From positions 310,001 through 374,000 of the forward strand of contig JBCAQO010000014.1 of assembly GCA_039111635.1 (NCBI GenBank): a stretch of 64,000 nucleotides of DNA. Direction: 5' to 3'. The position numbers and the translations under genes were made by a program. The notes beneath the pieces were generated by a model, which was not told the DNA's origin, did no database searches, and saw nothing but the letters and a program-made list of their open reading frames with translations. Source of the stretch: Heterobasidion occidentale. Taxonomy: Eukaryota; Basidiomycota; Agaricomycetes; Russulales; Bondarzewiaceae. Shown piece by piece: positions 46,001-56,642 of the stretch. Numbering within the stretch: the first letter of the stretch is position 1; the number at the start of each line of letters is the position of its first letter.

Positions 46001-47639
46001 CGATGGAAGCCCCTTCGCCTGCGGGCGACGCGCCATTCAGGGACGAGGAACGAGGACTGCTCACGCCTACGACGGGGCGCCCTTTCGCGGGCGCCACGGA
46101 CGACGCGACAGAGCCCCAGGCCGCGCAGCGCCCCGCCTCGGATGCGGCCGAGGACGGGTTCCTGAAGCGCAAGACGTCGCAGCTCCTCGAGGCCGTCTCC
46201 TTCACGTCGTCGCACGGCCCCGGCGACGCGCCGCTCTCGCCGCGCCTCGCGACGCTCGTGGACGCGTACGCCGCCAGCGCGGTCGCGGCGGAGATGAAGA
46301 GCGAGATCGAGGACGTCGCGCGGGCGCGCGGCGGGGAGGACGCGGGCGGGGAGATGCGCGACGTCGTGGTGGAGAGCGGGCTGCTGCGCGGGCGAAAGCG
46401 GGCGAGCTGGACGACGCAGTTTGGGATCCTGAGCGGAAGGGCGTTCAAGAACCTGTATCGGGACCCGGCGCTGCTGACTGCGCATTATACGGCCTCGATC
46501 GCGCTCGCTCGTGCGTGGATGTTTCTTGCTAGTTTGCTTGGTGCTTGTTGTTGACTGTGATTTCTTTTGGGGGGACAGTGATATGTGGACTGTTCTACCA
46601 GAACGTGTCGAATGACATCGGAGGGTTCCAGAATAGGCTGGGTACGTCGGCTTTGCGCAACCGCTTTGAATTTCGTGTTATGCTTACCATGCCTGTCGGG
46701 TGTAGGCGCGTTCTTCTTCATGTTGGCGCTGTTCGGTTTCTCGTGCCTGTCTAGCGTTGGCCTGTTTGCGAACGAGAGGATCCTCTTCATGCGGGAGCGG
46801 TGAGCACAGTTCTTCTCTTGATTTGGCGGGGTCTCTGACATGGAGCTTATGTAGGTCAAACGGCTACTATTCGTCGTTCACGTACTTCTCCTCCAAGGTC
46901 AGTCTGGCTCTGTTTTTCCGACTTGACGAGCACGCTAATCGACGTTCTCCTTACCAAGGTCCTTTTCGACATCTTGCCCTTGCGTATCGTGCCACCCATG
47001 CTGTTCGGCGGGATCGTGTACGGCCTCGTCGGCTTCGTGCCGACCGTAGCTGCCTTCTGGAAGTTCCTGCTCACGCTCGTCTTGTTCAACCTCACGACCG
47101 CGAGCGCGGTGCTGCTCATCGCCGTCGCGTGCGAGAGCACAAGCGTCGCAAATTTCGCGGGAACGTTGGTGATGCTATTCAAGTGCGCTTCTTTGTTTTT
47201 TGTTCTTTAACCTTTACTCGTTCGCCGAGAGCTGACGATGGGCTTTGCGTATTCTTCTCGACAGCTTGCTGTTCACTGGCCTACTCATCAACCGCTCGAA
47301 AGTGCATCCTTTCCTTCAATGGTTGCACACCATCTCTTTCTTCCACGCCGCGTTCGAGGCGCTCTCCGTCAACGAGCTCCGCTATCTCCAGCTCAAAGAG
47401 GTCCAGGTGCGTACTGCGTCTCCCACCTGAAACATGCTCCGCTCACACGCCCGTTCTCCGCTCGCGTGCTGCAGTACGGCGTCGAGATCGACGTGCCAGC
47501 GGCGACGATCCTGTCTATCTTCGGCCTGCGCGCGCAGTCGTTCTGGTGGCCGAACATCGCGCTGCTGAGTATCTTCTTCGTGGCGTTCACGTTCTTGAGC
47601 TATCTTGTGCTGCATTTCCACGTGCGCGAGAAGCGGTGA
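43096..47639 (+). CDS. ABCG-type transporter, ADP1-like
   Basis: About fifteen exons encode roughly 1,050 residues. The start at 43096 gives a signal peptide ([19 protein letters not shown]). A Cys-rich extracellular part follows with EGF-like [19 protein letters not shown] and [12 protein letters not shown], then a TM helix ([18 protein letters not shown]). The nucleotide-binding domain has Walker [10 protein letters not shown], signature [15 protein letters not shown] and Walker [13 protein letters not shown], then the H-loop TIHQPRSNI. After a variable linker (46000-46400) comes the six-helix ABCG domain ([16 protein letters not shown] to [15 protein letters not shown]), ending at 47639. 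This EGF-ABC-TM order is that of yeast Adp1, an ABCG half-size-type transporter of uncertain substrate. It lies 22 kb from the repeat precursor; a role in exporting its product would be speculation. Confidence 0.92.
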
Positions 47640-48036
47640 CGAGCCCGGGCAGGGAGGGGGGACGGACGCGATGGGGCGTCGCCAACGAGCGAGAGAACGA
47701 GCGGGAGAACGGGTCGTACATCCATATATATTCCCCCACCCTATTTTTTTTCTTTTGATTTTTTTTTGTATTGTATGGCGCTTGCGTATATTTTTGGACG
47801 AGAGAATTGTGAGTGTAAACTACGCCCCAAAATGGCCGAGAATGACAGAAAATGAAATAAGTAGTCGAGCCATGGACAAACTCCGTTGAGAATCGGACCA
47901 GCTTAGGCAAATTACTATGGGTTTTCGTACAACTATGGCTCTAGCAAAAAGGTGTATTTCTCAAGGCAGCCTCGGTCTCCAAGATGCAATCTTCCTCTTC
48001 ATCATCAACATGTGCGTTACAATGTCTCATTCTGTC
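47640..48036. other. Intergenic, AT-rich
   Basis: About 0.4 kb downstream of the ABC transporter. T-rich 3'-end sequence at 47735-47775; no gene seen. Confidence 0.5.
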
Positions 48037-48328
48037 TCATTCTTCGATTTGTAAGAAGGGGCCGTCAGGACTGTCCTCCGCCGGAGCGCGCTTCGTCGCG
48101 TCTCCCTCCAATTGCAGGAAGGGCGGACCAGGCAAGTCTCTCGGACTTTGCCTACGTTGAAGAGCCATTTCTACGATGAGAGACTTCCAACAACTAGTGC
48201 AGTTGACATTAGCCCCTAATTGAAGAACAAAATTGGCGATGTTTCCCACCTGAAGCTCCCCCTGATTCGGATAAGTCAATAACACCTCTCGCGAGCATCT
48301 TGGCAGGCGTGTTTTCTGAATGAGACAT
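48037..48328 (-). CDS. Possible 70-residue peptide precursor with a duplicated motif
   Basis: Two exons (48328-48250 and 48170-48037) can be joined across a GT-AG intron of 79 nt (48171-48249), giving 70 residues in frame. The C-terminal part holds a near duplication, DLPGPPFLQLE and DSPDGPFLQIE, separated by GDATKRAPAE with a Lys-Arg site, and an Arg-Arg lies before the first copy. The start at 48328 (MSHSENTPAK) is one choice; the open frame extends upstream to 48421. No signal peptide is visible, so Kex2 processing would need another route. It lies 1.4 kb upstream of a UstYa-like gene. It may be a RiPP-like precursor, or a chance open frame. Confidence 0.3.
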
Positions 48329-49750
48329 TTCACATTGAAATGCCCGTTGTCGTTGAGAGTTATTGGGTCGAAAAGTCCGTCGGAATAACGAGCATGAGTT
48401 GAAATTCAAGGCGTCAGACATAGAAATTTATGCAAGTGTAGACCAGCACATACGGCGGCTAACCTGCGTCGGAAGGCTATGGCAGGCAATTGCCAACAGA
48501 GACAGAAAACTGAACTGCAAGGATAAAAGCATTGGTGGGACTCGATAGCAGGGAATACGATGGTGGTCAGGTAGCGATAGAGAGAATGCTAGCGCTATTT
48601 AACAGAAACGCTACCTGTTGCGTCCCATCTAGTATGACTTCGGATTGCCATTCGTGGTCCATTTCTACTTGCACATGAATTTGGACGAAGGCATCATACA
48701 TGTGAGGAGTCAGCTAGTCAGGACCGGCCATGGTTGAAGCAAAAAAAGAAGTTTTGCTCAAACAACAGGTAACATGACATCAAAGTTTTTCATCTTCGAA
48801 AAGAGATGGACGTCAATGGACGCCCATCATACACTTGCACTGACCAGATCAGAACGTCTTGTCAAATGCATTTTACGGATGAGGATGACAGATGCCGGAA
48901 AGGGACTACCAGCATGTGTCCATATTACGCGAGCGCCTAGCTGGGCGCTCCCTTGCGCAACCGTGTCAGTACTGTCATGACCCGCATCAGTAAGTACAGT
49001 AAGTACACAACCTCCGGCCATAGGACGACAGTTGACGATCGTTTCACAAGGTGGTGTACTTGGAGATTTCAACCCGAAGGCTCTAATAGTCTGACTTCAC
49101 TCGAAAGACCTGATATTGCCAATGCAAGGACGCATTCAAGCTGCTCCCAAGAACCCTTCTCCGAACGAACTGAAGCACAGAAGATGAGCGGTCAAGTGTG
49201 ACATTCGGTTCGACACACGCATCAGATTATCTAGGGTTAAGAAGAGTCGTCACTGACAGGGCAAACGCAAGATAAGACCTCGTGTTTAATTGTTTTCAGA
49301 GGTAAGCATCCCGCTCTGGTAGTACTTGGCTCGCTCAAACGCTCAGATCTCAGACTCCACACCGTTCTCAAAGTTCAATCAATCAATCAAAAAATTGAAT
49401 GACAGGCCCTCAGGCCTCAGGCCTCATGGTTGGCATATTGGTTTGACTTATCGGTCTCGTCGGGGGACTGAGGAGGAAGTCAGGGCTCAGTACGTACTGT
49501 ACACAGGGAGGATGGCGTCCTCTGACCCGGTGCTATGGTGTATGGGCGTAATCTCGAGATCGAGCAAGTCCTCAGCTATGTACGAGTATATCCATATCAT
49601 TCACGCCGATACTGATCATATTTCGTACTTCCTATCGCTGATATAGTCATATCTAGCGCCCTGTGGAATACTTTGGCCTGTATGTATACACATCCACCCC
49701 CCAAGCTAGAATCTGTAGTTCGCTCCATTCCTATCCCATCACATTCATCG
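48329..49750. other. Intergenic, no recognised gene
   Basis: About 1.4 kb of AT-richer DNA. Short open frames without motifs. It may hold the promoter of the UstYa-like gene at 49751. Confidence 0.45.
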
Positions 49751-50435
49751 ATGTTCCCTACGTCTCAGCATTGGCTTCAGCTTGCGATTGTAGCACTTCT
49801 TACAGCCTTCACAATCTTGAACGTCTTCCGGTTCCTCTATCCAGCATCTTTGGAGTTTTTCCGCTCATACAGTGAGTAATAAGTTAAATTCAAATTTCTA
49901 TGGCCTGATCACGAATGTAGCATTTATTGGGGACGACTTCCCCAACGAATTGCCTCTTCGATTGGATCATATCATTATTGCCTTCAATGACACCATGGAC
50001 TTCAGACTTCACGATGTCCAGAAGTGGCAGACAATTTTTCCTGGAGGAGGAGGGTGGGTGAATCTCGGTCCACAGGGTCGACCGTTCTCCGTTTCCATGT
50101 TTCACCAACTTCACTGCCTTAACGGTATCCGCCATGCCATCTCCCAGTCTAGTGCCGCTGCGTGCAACAACACGACTGTGGACCCCAAGATTCTCGGCCA
50201 TACGAACCATTGTTTCAACTTTCTACGTCAGGCTCTTCTTTGCAAAGCTGACACCACCTTGGAGCCGACCACCATTGTTGACCTTCCGAAGGGAGCGCTC
50301 GGGCAGCTGCTTCAGGCAACGGAGTGCTTCACAGATGCGTGGATTACCCGTCTGTGTATCATTTCTTGGAAAGAAAACACGCTGAACACACTGCTTTGCG
50401 TGGCAACACAACGAGCTAGGTTGAATCTATGTTGA
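49751..50435 (+). CDS. UstYa-like (DUF3328) oxidase-family protein C, C-terminus frameshifted
   Basis: The start at 49751 gives a short cytosolic arm and a TM helix (LQLAIVALLTAFTILNVFRF). An intron (49872-49919, gtgagt to gtag) restores YTFIGDDFPNELPLRL. Both family motifs are intact: FHQLHCLNGIR and NHCFNFLRQALLCKADTTLE. Around 50285-50300 the frame is lost by one base; the expected C-terminal family block (HRC followed by an aromatic segment) is visible in the next frame at 50330-50360, with its own stop at 50417-50419. Read as given, the protein has an unrelated tail ending at 50435. An in-frame ATG at 49673 is an alternative start. The break is either a real truncation or one of the recurrent single-base losses in this window. 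Confidence 0.85.
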
Positions 50436-51158
50436 TGGTGAGCATTTCTTGTTGAATTACGGACATTGCTGACGTCCGCCGTGCAATCTTAGGCGGTGCC
50501 ATTATATAGAGTCCGAGTAAGCAGGTCGTGAGCGATATGGCTGTGTACAAAAGTCTATGATGTTTTTGTGTCCACATGATATCCCAAATTACAAAGTCGT
50601 TAGACTGTCTCTGTTCTTTCTCGCCGCCTAAAAATTACACATATCTCCCCTCAGCTGACCCTGATACAGTGCTTTCATCGAGGAAACTTTTGAGGTATAT
50701 ATGGCGATGTAGTCGAATTCGAGAGATGGCTGGATTCGGGCTCAAGGAAGAAGTTGGCAAGTGAAGAATTGCGGTACTTGCGTTGACTGATTTGCTGCAG
50801 TTTGCTACTTCCGATGTGCTTCTTCGACGGGGAGTGGGTGGACTACCAGCGTGTGAAGCATTCTGCAGTGTCGAGAAACAAAAGTTTCAGCAGAAAACAA
50901 TGGCAATGACACTCACGCTTAAGTCATTGTTGGCGGCACGGGTCTATCGATGATCCCTTATGTTGAGATGTTTTCGTGTGTTGCCTACCTGTTGTGTGTC
51001 ACAGTAAGAAGATGTAATCCAGGCAAGCATCGGAACAATGGAGAAAAAAGGAGAAACATTGAGCACTCGTCTATCAAATCGCATTTGGAATCAAAGCCTG
51101 TGCCGATACCTAGACATATCAAAACAGAGCTGATATACGCCAAAGAAGGGATACATAG
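50436..51158. other. Intergenic, convergent 3' ends
   Basis: About 0.7 kb, AT-rich; no gene recognised. Confidence 0.5.
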
Positions 51159-52442
51159 TCACAAAGCACCGTGCTCAAGGCTGTCGTGAGGAACCCGGAG
51201 TTTGTTCTCGAAGGCAACATGAAAGTCGGTAGCGCTCGCGCCTCCAGACTCAGGCACGATACTGGTTTCCTGCATTGATGCCAACGCCACCGGCAGCGTC
51301 GAGGAACCTTGTGTGGTAGAGACTCGACGTCTCCACGGAAACGTACACTTCCCGTATTTGCAGCATTCAGCGTCTCGTGTGACCATGCTCTACCCTGTGC
51401 TACACGATATATGATCAAAAGCGGCGCGATCGACTATCCGGAGAACTCTGTTAGTCCACAAATATAAATGACTTTAAACAGGAAGCTTACCTGTGTTTGA
51501 CCGAGTAAGGGTAGGGCAAGGTTCTGCACTGGGCTGTTTATGCCGTAGCTGACGATGAAGATGATACCGTTGATGGAGTAGAGTGAAGCCGACTCGATCA
51601 GCATGGCGCTGACCGACACGTACGGCGTCATCGGTTCTTGACCGACGATGCGACGGAGTTGAAGGCGCATGTAGAAAAGACGTCCGGCGATACATAATGT
51701 GAGGATTACATTCAGAGCGATGGAGATCGACCAGTACGGTATCGCCAAGTTAACGCTGATGGTAGACCAGATAGTCTCCCCAGGACGGCTCAATTCAGCC
51801 ATAAGCATGCTCGATAAAACTGGTCAACGTGGCATCAACCGTCAGTGATTTATTCTTATACGAGGATCCAACTATGCATACCAAATGAGGCCAGGAAAAG
51901 TAGGGCAGGCAGGACAAGAAGGAGGTAGTTTCTACCCCATATGATCCAAAAGCGATACATCTTGAAATCCAATTTAATACTTCATTGTCGGGACAGATTT
52001 ATTGAAGAATGACCAAGAGAGCATCTTGCAGCCAGCTGTTCACGATGTAGACTGAATTGCAAATCACCGCCACAGGATTAGTGCTTTCGGCAACATTATA
52101 TGCCCCAGGACCCCCAGGGTAGTTGCGATTGTCGATGAAGGTCATTTCTGCCCACTTGATATTGGTACCATTCCCGATGTTCCCTAGGATGAACAGAAGA
52201 GTGATATACGCGAGAATATATTGGTCCTCGCGATTCCTGTGTGGCCGAAGAAGGGTAAGACACGCGAGATACAGTGTAAGATGTATCCCTGGAGTGTGTT
52301 CTATAAGCATCGTTATAATCACAGCAGAGGCCCACTCACCATAGCCAATGGTTCCAAGAAATAAACCGCCGAGGATTGACCCCTCGTTCCATAAGTCCGC
52401 TGGGCTTTCGTTCGGCGGCGTGAATGAGGAAGGACTAGACAT
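51159..52442 (-). CDS. Seven-TM membrane protein, Agaricomycete family
   Basis: The start at 52442 gives MSSPSSFTPPNESPADLW and ILGGLFLGTIGYG (TM1). Exons then give IHLTLYLACLTLLRP (TM2), ILAYITLLFILGNIGNGTNI (TM3), YRFWIIWGRNYLLLVLPALL (TM4), YWSISIALNVILTLCIAGRL (TM5), MLIESASLYSINGIIFIVSY (TM6) and VIAPLLIIYRVAQGRAW (TM7). The LGTIGYG start, the YRFWIIWG helix and the IAPLLIIYRVAQGRAW end are features of a large 7-TM family in mushrooms with no known function. The tail SSTLPVALASMQETS lies in a frame shifted by one base (about 51316-51330), again as if one base were lost; the stop at 51159 belongs to that frame. Four short introns are inferred. Confidence 0.75.
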
Positions 52443-53054
52443 AGTGCAATGAGGATACTAGGGCGCAAAGATGCTCAAACTCTCTAGCGAATAAGTGAAC
52501 GGCGGCTCATGAAATGGGACTAAATAGTCAACCTCCCTTTCCCAGTACGGATGGCATCGATACAGCTCTGAAACGTTGTTAACCGGAGGGCCCGGAGCAG
52601 CCATCACGTCGGATTGCCTGCCACTATGTGCGCTGGCCATCATGCATCATTAACAGCGTGGTTGCCATATGTCGCTGATTACCCTCAACGTCATTCGCTC
52701 AGAAAAGATTGACGCCTAGAGAACCTTTGACCATCCAAATGGTAGTCCATTGAGTGTTTTGACTGGATACCGCGCAACAGTCAAGATCACGCATCGGTGA
52801 CAAAATTCAGATCGAGAAGCTTGACCTGCATTCCGATACACCATGTGGTGCACCATCAGATGGCTGACGCCAGATAAACCGGCACACAGCTAAGAAATCA
52901 TTGTGCGGCGAGCTTGACAATACAACGGACCCAATTACTGCAAGTGGATGGTCAGACCATGGATGCCCATTTTACATCACGGAGCTTTCAACGCCCGTTC
53001 ATGACTCACACGACGCAGGGAGTCGGATGTTGGCTATGGAGTTTTGCTCGTGGT
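52443..53054. other. Intergenic, no recognised gene
   Basis: About 0.6 kb, AT-rich; nothing recognised. Confidence 0.5.
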
Positions 53055-53668
53055 CTAAATAGTAATGAAACGAACTCGGGATAAACATTCCTTGAAGGAT
53101 GTATGAGGCAATTTGGGCGTAAATGAATCGGGGAGATCAGCTGCGAGTTCAACGGACAGTCGAATGAGGCGTGGATGCTGATCGATAATCTTAGGCGGAT
53201 TCAGTTGAGTTCTCCATGAATACATAACTATGTGCGCACCGTCATCGTTGGCATCAACACAGAAAACCTGCATCCACCAGGTCTTCAGAACTCTGGTCCA
53301 GTAGAGTATCAGATCGTATCTTGAATCGCAGGGGAGATGATGAGCAGCGTACCTCTGACAAAAGTAGTGTTCGTCTCGTCCAAGCCTACATAGGGATTGG
53401 GTTGAGGGAGTGAGCCTATCGAGCGACGCAGATCTCCAAGCATCTGAGATTCCATATAGAAAGTAATGGCAACGAGAGCGATGTTGATCAATAAGACTGC
53501 AAGCAGTGAAAGCTGCAGAATGACATGATTAGGAGAAGATTTATGTCGAAGTGTGGTGTTCGTATCTTCATAGGAGACGATAGATGTCTGTGGCCACTGG
53601 CCATCCATCCCAGACTCTGACAACTCGAAATTGTCTGAGTTACGAAGCCGCTCATACTCTTGACGCAT
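53055..53668 (-). CDS. Single-TM protein, possible relative of the 10.2-kb gene, perhaps truncated
   Basis: The start at 53668 gives MRQEYERLRNSDNFELSES, a TM helix (LQLSLLAVLLINIALVAITF) and LPQPNPYVGLDETNTTF. A second exon (up to about 53276, stop at 53055) reads VFCVDANDDGAHIVMYSW and RLIRLSVELAADLPDSF. The layout (arm, one anchor, an aromatic-Gly-Leu segment, then a beta-rich domain) is similar to the protein at 10150-11160, but the middle of the domain is missing, so this may be a shortened or decayed copy. It lies next to a UstYa-like gene, as the other one does. The relation is by pattern only. Confidence 0.4.
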
Positions 53669-53884
53669 ACTCGCGGCGGGTTGCAGAGAGCTAGGAAACT
53701 GGACGCAAGCTAGGCCATATACTTATATTAACTCAGGAGATCACGAGGTCATACATATGTGCGATCCCTCTGATCATATAAGGACCTGAGCGCATTTTTC
53801 TGATCGGGTCCATCATTTCAAACGATTTTGTAAGTCTGAAGACTCCTAACTAGGCAACACAGCGAAAATGAATCTTCTCACCTA

Positions 53885-54518
53885 TCAGGCAGAAACAGGT
53901 ACATGCGAGTATCCATCGTAGTTGTCCTCTAAAACATTTCTCAGTTTCTCCCAATCGCGACATCTATGGACAACATCGATTCCTGAAGCCGCGGGGACTT
54001 TTCGACCGTTCTGCAACTCCAGAACATAAGACGGCTCGAGAGTGGTATCTGCATTGCAGATGATTGCCTGACGAAGATAGTTGAGGCAATGGTGGGTATG
54101 CCAGGCAGCCGATTCATCATCATCCAAGCAAGAACTATCGACGAAGGTGCGACGAAGGTGCTCGAGACAGTGAAGTTGGTGGTAAAGGGAGACTTCAAAG
54201 GGAGGGGCGCTTGGGTCCAAGCGCACGAAGCCCTTTCCTCGCGGCATGATAGTGTGCCATTCCTCATCCGATTCCAGCCCATATCGCGTGCTCGCTTCAA
54301 ATTTGAGAGCGGATGTGGGGAGGGAAACAGGTAGCTCAACCACCTTGCCAGCTAAAGCCAAAGTTATGATAGGGAGAAATAGTAGGTGAACAAGACTTGC
54401 CGTCAACGTCGTTGGTTCGGGAGTTCGACGATCTGACCAGACGAAGGACATCTGCTATGTTGAGGAAGGTCAGGGTGGTAAGAGTGCATAGAGTCAGAGT
54501 GAGTAGGATTTTTGACAT
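53885..54518 (-). CDS. UstYa-like (DUF3328) oxidase-family protein D
   Basis: The start at 54518 gives a TM helix right at the N-terminus (MSKILLTLTLCTLTTLTFLN). After an intron (in the 54340-54410 region; exact sites uncertain) come LPVSLPTSALKFEASTRYGL, FVRLDPSAPPFEVSLYHQLHC and HHCLNYLRQAIICNADTTLE, both intact family motifs, and VVHRCRDWEKLRNVL near the C-terminus, ending in HVPVSA. About 190-200 residues, the usual size. All expected His and Cys residues are present, so it may be active. It is the fourth family member in the window and lies in the second accessory island with gene C. Confidence 0.88.
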
Positions 54519-55335
54519 GGCTACGTCGGTCAAATTGTGCGTTGGTGGAACGAAGCGATGAAACGGTAAACCTTGAGCCTGCCAGTTCAACTTCGCATGT
54601 GCGACTGGCAGCGAGCGCTAGAGCCTGTGACCTGAGACGTTGAGCCTTCTACTTGCAGAACGTCAATGCATATCTTAGGCGCTAGATCATGTTGATGTGC
54701 TCACCGACATCACCGTTATGGTGAACATGCCTAGATAGCGACTCGCGAAGAAGACCACGAACGACGGAGTCGGCGGACTGCGCTGCCAGCGAGAAAGGGA
54801 AGGCACTGACCGCCGAGACCGTTGATCGTTCAATGCTGAGCGCTACTTATGAGAAGAGCGCATGGCCTTTGACCCCATCACTCCATCGTGTCTCAGGCAT
54901 TGTGGTGGCCTGTTCGGTGTTGCAACGTTGAGTGCCGACGATGGGCGCTTTGAACGCTTCCACTGGAACAGTACTGGAACTCATCGCTCGGCAGTCTCCG
55001 GTAGAGCCATATGGACCCATGTGTTCCCGATAAATCGGCTCACAAAAGGCAGTCCAGTTATCGTTTCGGGCAGATACCCGGCCCTCAGATGCACTCAAAG
55101 GCGCTCAGAATCACTTCCATTCCATGATCTGCCTAATTCGCACATTCGCGTCCTTATGATGGTCAAATGGTGAGCAGGTTTTTTTCCCACTAGCCCTGTA
55201 GCTTGTCGCTCGTGAATAGATTGGACTTCTTTTTCTCAGTCCTCTTTTAAAATAGATCCTAAGTTTGATGGCGAGTCGTGGCTCTACCATATTCCTGCTC
55301 GGACAACTCCCCATCGCCCCACACCCTCACTGACC
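54519..55335. promoter_or_regulatory. Divergent region, UstYa-like D / proline iminopeptidase
   Basis: About 0.8 kb between two divergent start codons. No gene and no defined element was recognised. Shared control is possible. Confidence 0.35.
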
Positions 55336-56311
55336 ATGGCTCAGCCCAAGGTCGTCGAAGGCGAGGTTGACTTCGTCGTTCCAGCCGCTGGAAAACCATG
55401 CAAGACTTGGTACAAAGTTTATGGGGAGCTTCACGGCTCCGTATGCCCCCTCGTCGCACTGCATGGGGGGCCGGGAGTCAACCACGAGTATCTCACAATC
55501 TTCTCCGACCTCACCATAACCCACTCCATTCCACTCGTCGTCTATGATCAGATTGGCACCGGTTTCTCTACTCACCTTCCCGAGAAGATGGGGGATATCA
55601 CTTTCTGGACCGACCAACTCTTCCTCAACGAGCTAGACAATTTACTCTCCCATCTAGGCATCCAGGACAACTACGACATTTTAGGACATTCGTGGGGAGG
55701 GATGCTGGGTTCACGCCACGCTGTCCTCCAGCCTAAAGGCCTTCGTCGCCTCGTGTTGGCAAGCACGCCGTCCGACATGAAGTTGTGGATCGAATCACAG
55801 AACCTACTCCGTTCGCAGCTCCCACAAGACATACAAGATGTGCTCGATAAGCACGAGGCAGACGGCACTACGGAAAGCGAGGAGTATCAGGCTGCAGTGG
55901 GAGAGTTTTATGCACGTCATTTATGTATTTTGAAGCCGATGCCAGATGAAATTTTAGCTGGGTTCGCGTGGATTCAGAAGGACCCGACCGTCTATCTCAC
56001 CATGTAGATATCTCCCACTCCTCTAGCCCTTCTGTGCTGACAGGATACTTCTCAGGAACGGACCATCCGAATTCTACATCACCGGTCCCCTCAAGGACTG
56101 GACGGTAACGGCTGACGCTCACAAGATCACCGTGCCGACGCTCGTAACAAATGGACAATACGACGAAGCACAAGATAGTGTCGTCACTCCTTTCGTGCAG
56201 GAGATCCCTAATGTGAAGTGGGTGAAGTTTTCAGAGTCGAGCCATATGTCTCATTTTGAGGAGAGGGAGAAATACATGGCCGTCGTTGGAAAATTCTTGG
56301 TGGAAGGATGA
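55336..56311 (+). CDS. Proline iminopeptidase (alpha/beta hydrolase, S33 family)
   Basis: The enzyme removes N-terminal proline from peptides. The start at 55336 gives MAQPKVVEGEVDFVVP. Family motifs are ALHGGPGVNHEYL (oxyanion hole), VVYDQIGTGFST, and the nucleophile elbow DILGHSWGGMLGS with the catalytic Ser. One intron near 56008-56053 joins to GPSEFYITGPLKDWTV. The catalytic Asp region TLVTNGQYDEAQD and the His region ESSHMSHFEER follow, and the stop is the TGA at 56309-56311. About 310 residues, full length for the fungal secreted/cytosolic type; no signal peptide is seen. Such enzymes are common; in this island it could also trim peptides with Pro near the N-terminus, as in the repeat unit at 20 kb, but that is speculation. 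Confidence 0.9.
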
Positions 56312-56642
56312 AGGGGTTGTTTCGTCGTCATAAAGACAGCCGGTTCGCCTATTTGTAGCACGAAAACTCGGGCTTGATTTTTTAATGTCTCACACCAGTC
56401 CGGAGTCTCTCTGGTAAAATTCCGAATGTATTGTATTGCTGTGGATTGAACGGGGAGGATCAGAATGGATCTTTCGAAGAGCGCCTATGTCTGGTGATTG
56501 GTGTGAGTAACACTCGTACTACTGCATATAAACTCGATTTGTACGAACCGCTTTCAGATCCAGTTATTTCTAGCTTGCCCTCGCAAATACAGGCACGACA
56601 TATTACTCTGCGTATCTTCTGGTGTTCATTACTTCAAATCGG
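56312..56642. other. Intergenic
   Basis: About 0.3 kb, AT-rich; nothing recognised. Confidence 0.5.

Noticed and set aside
48037..48328. Mating pheromone precursor
   Set aside because: Basidiomycete pheromone precursors end in a CaaX box; this frame ends in acidic residues.
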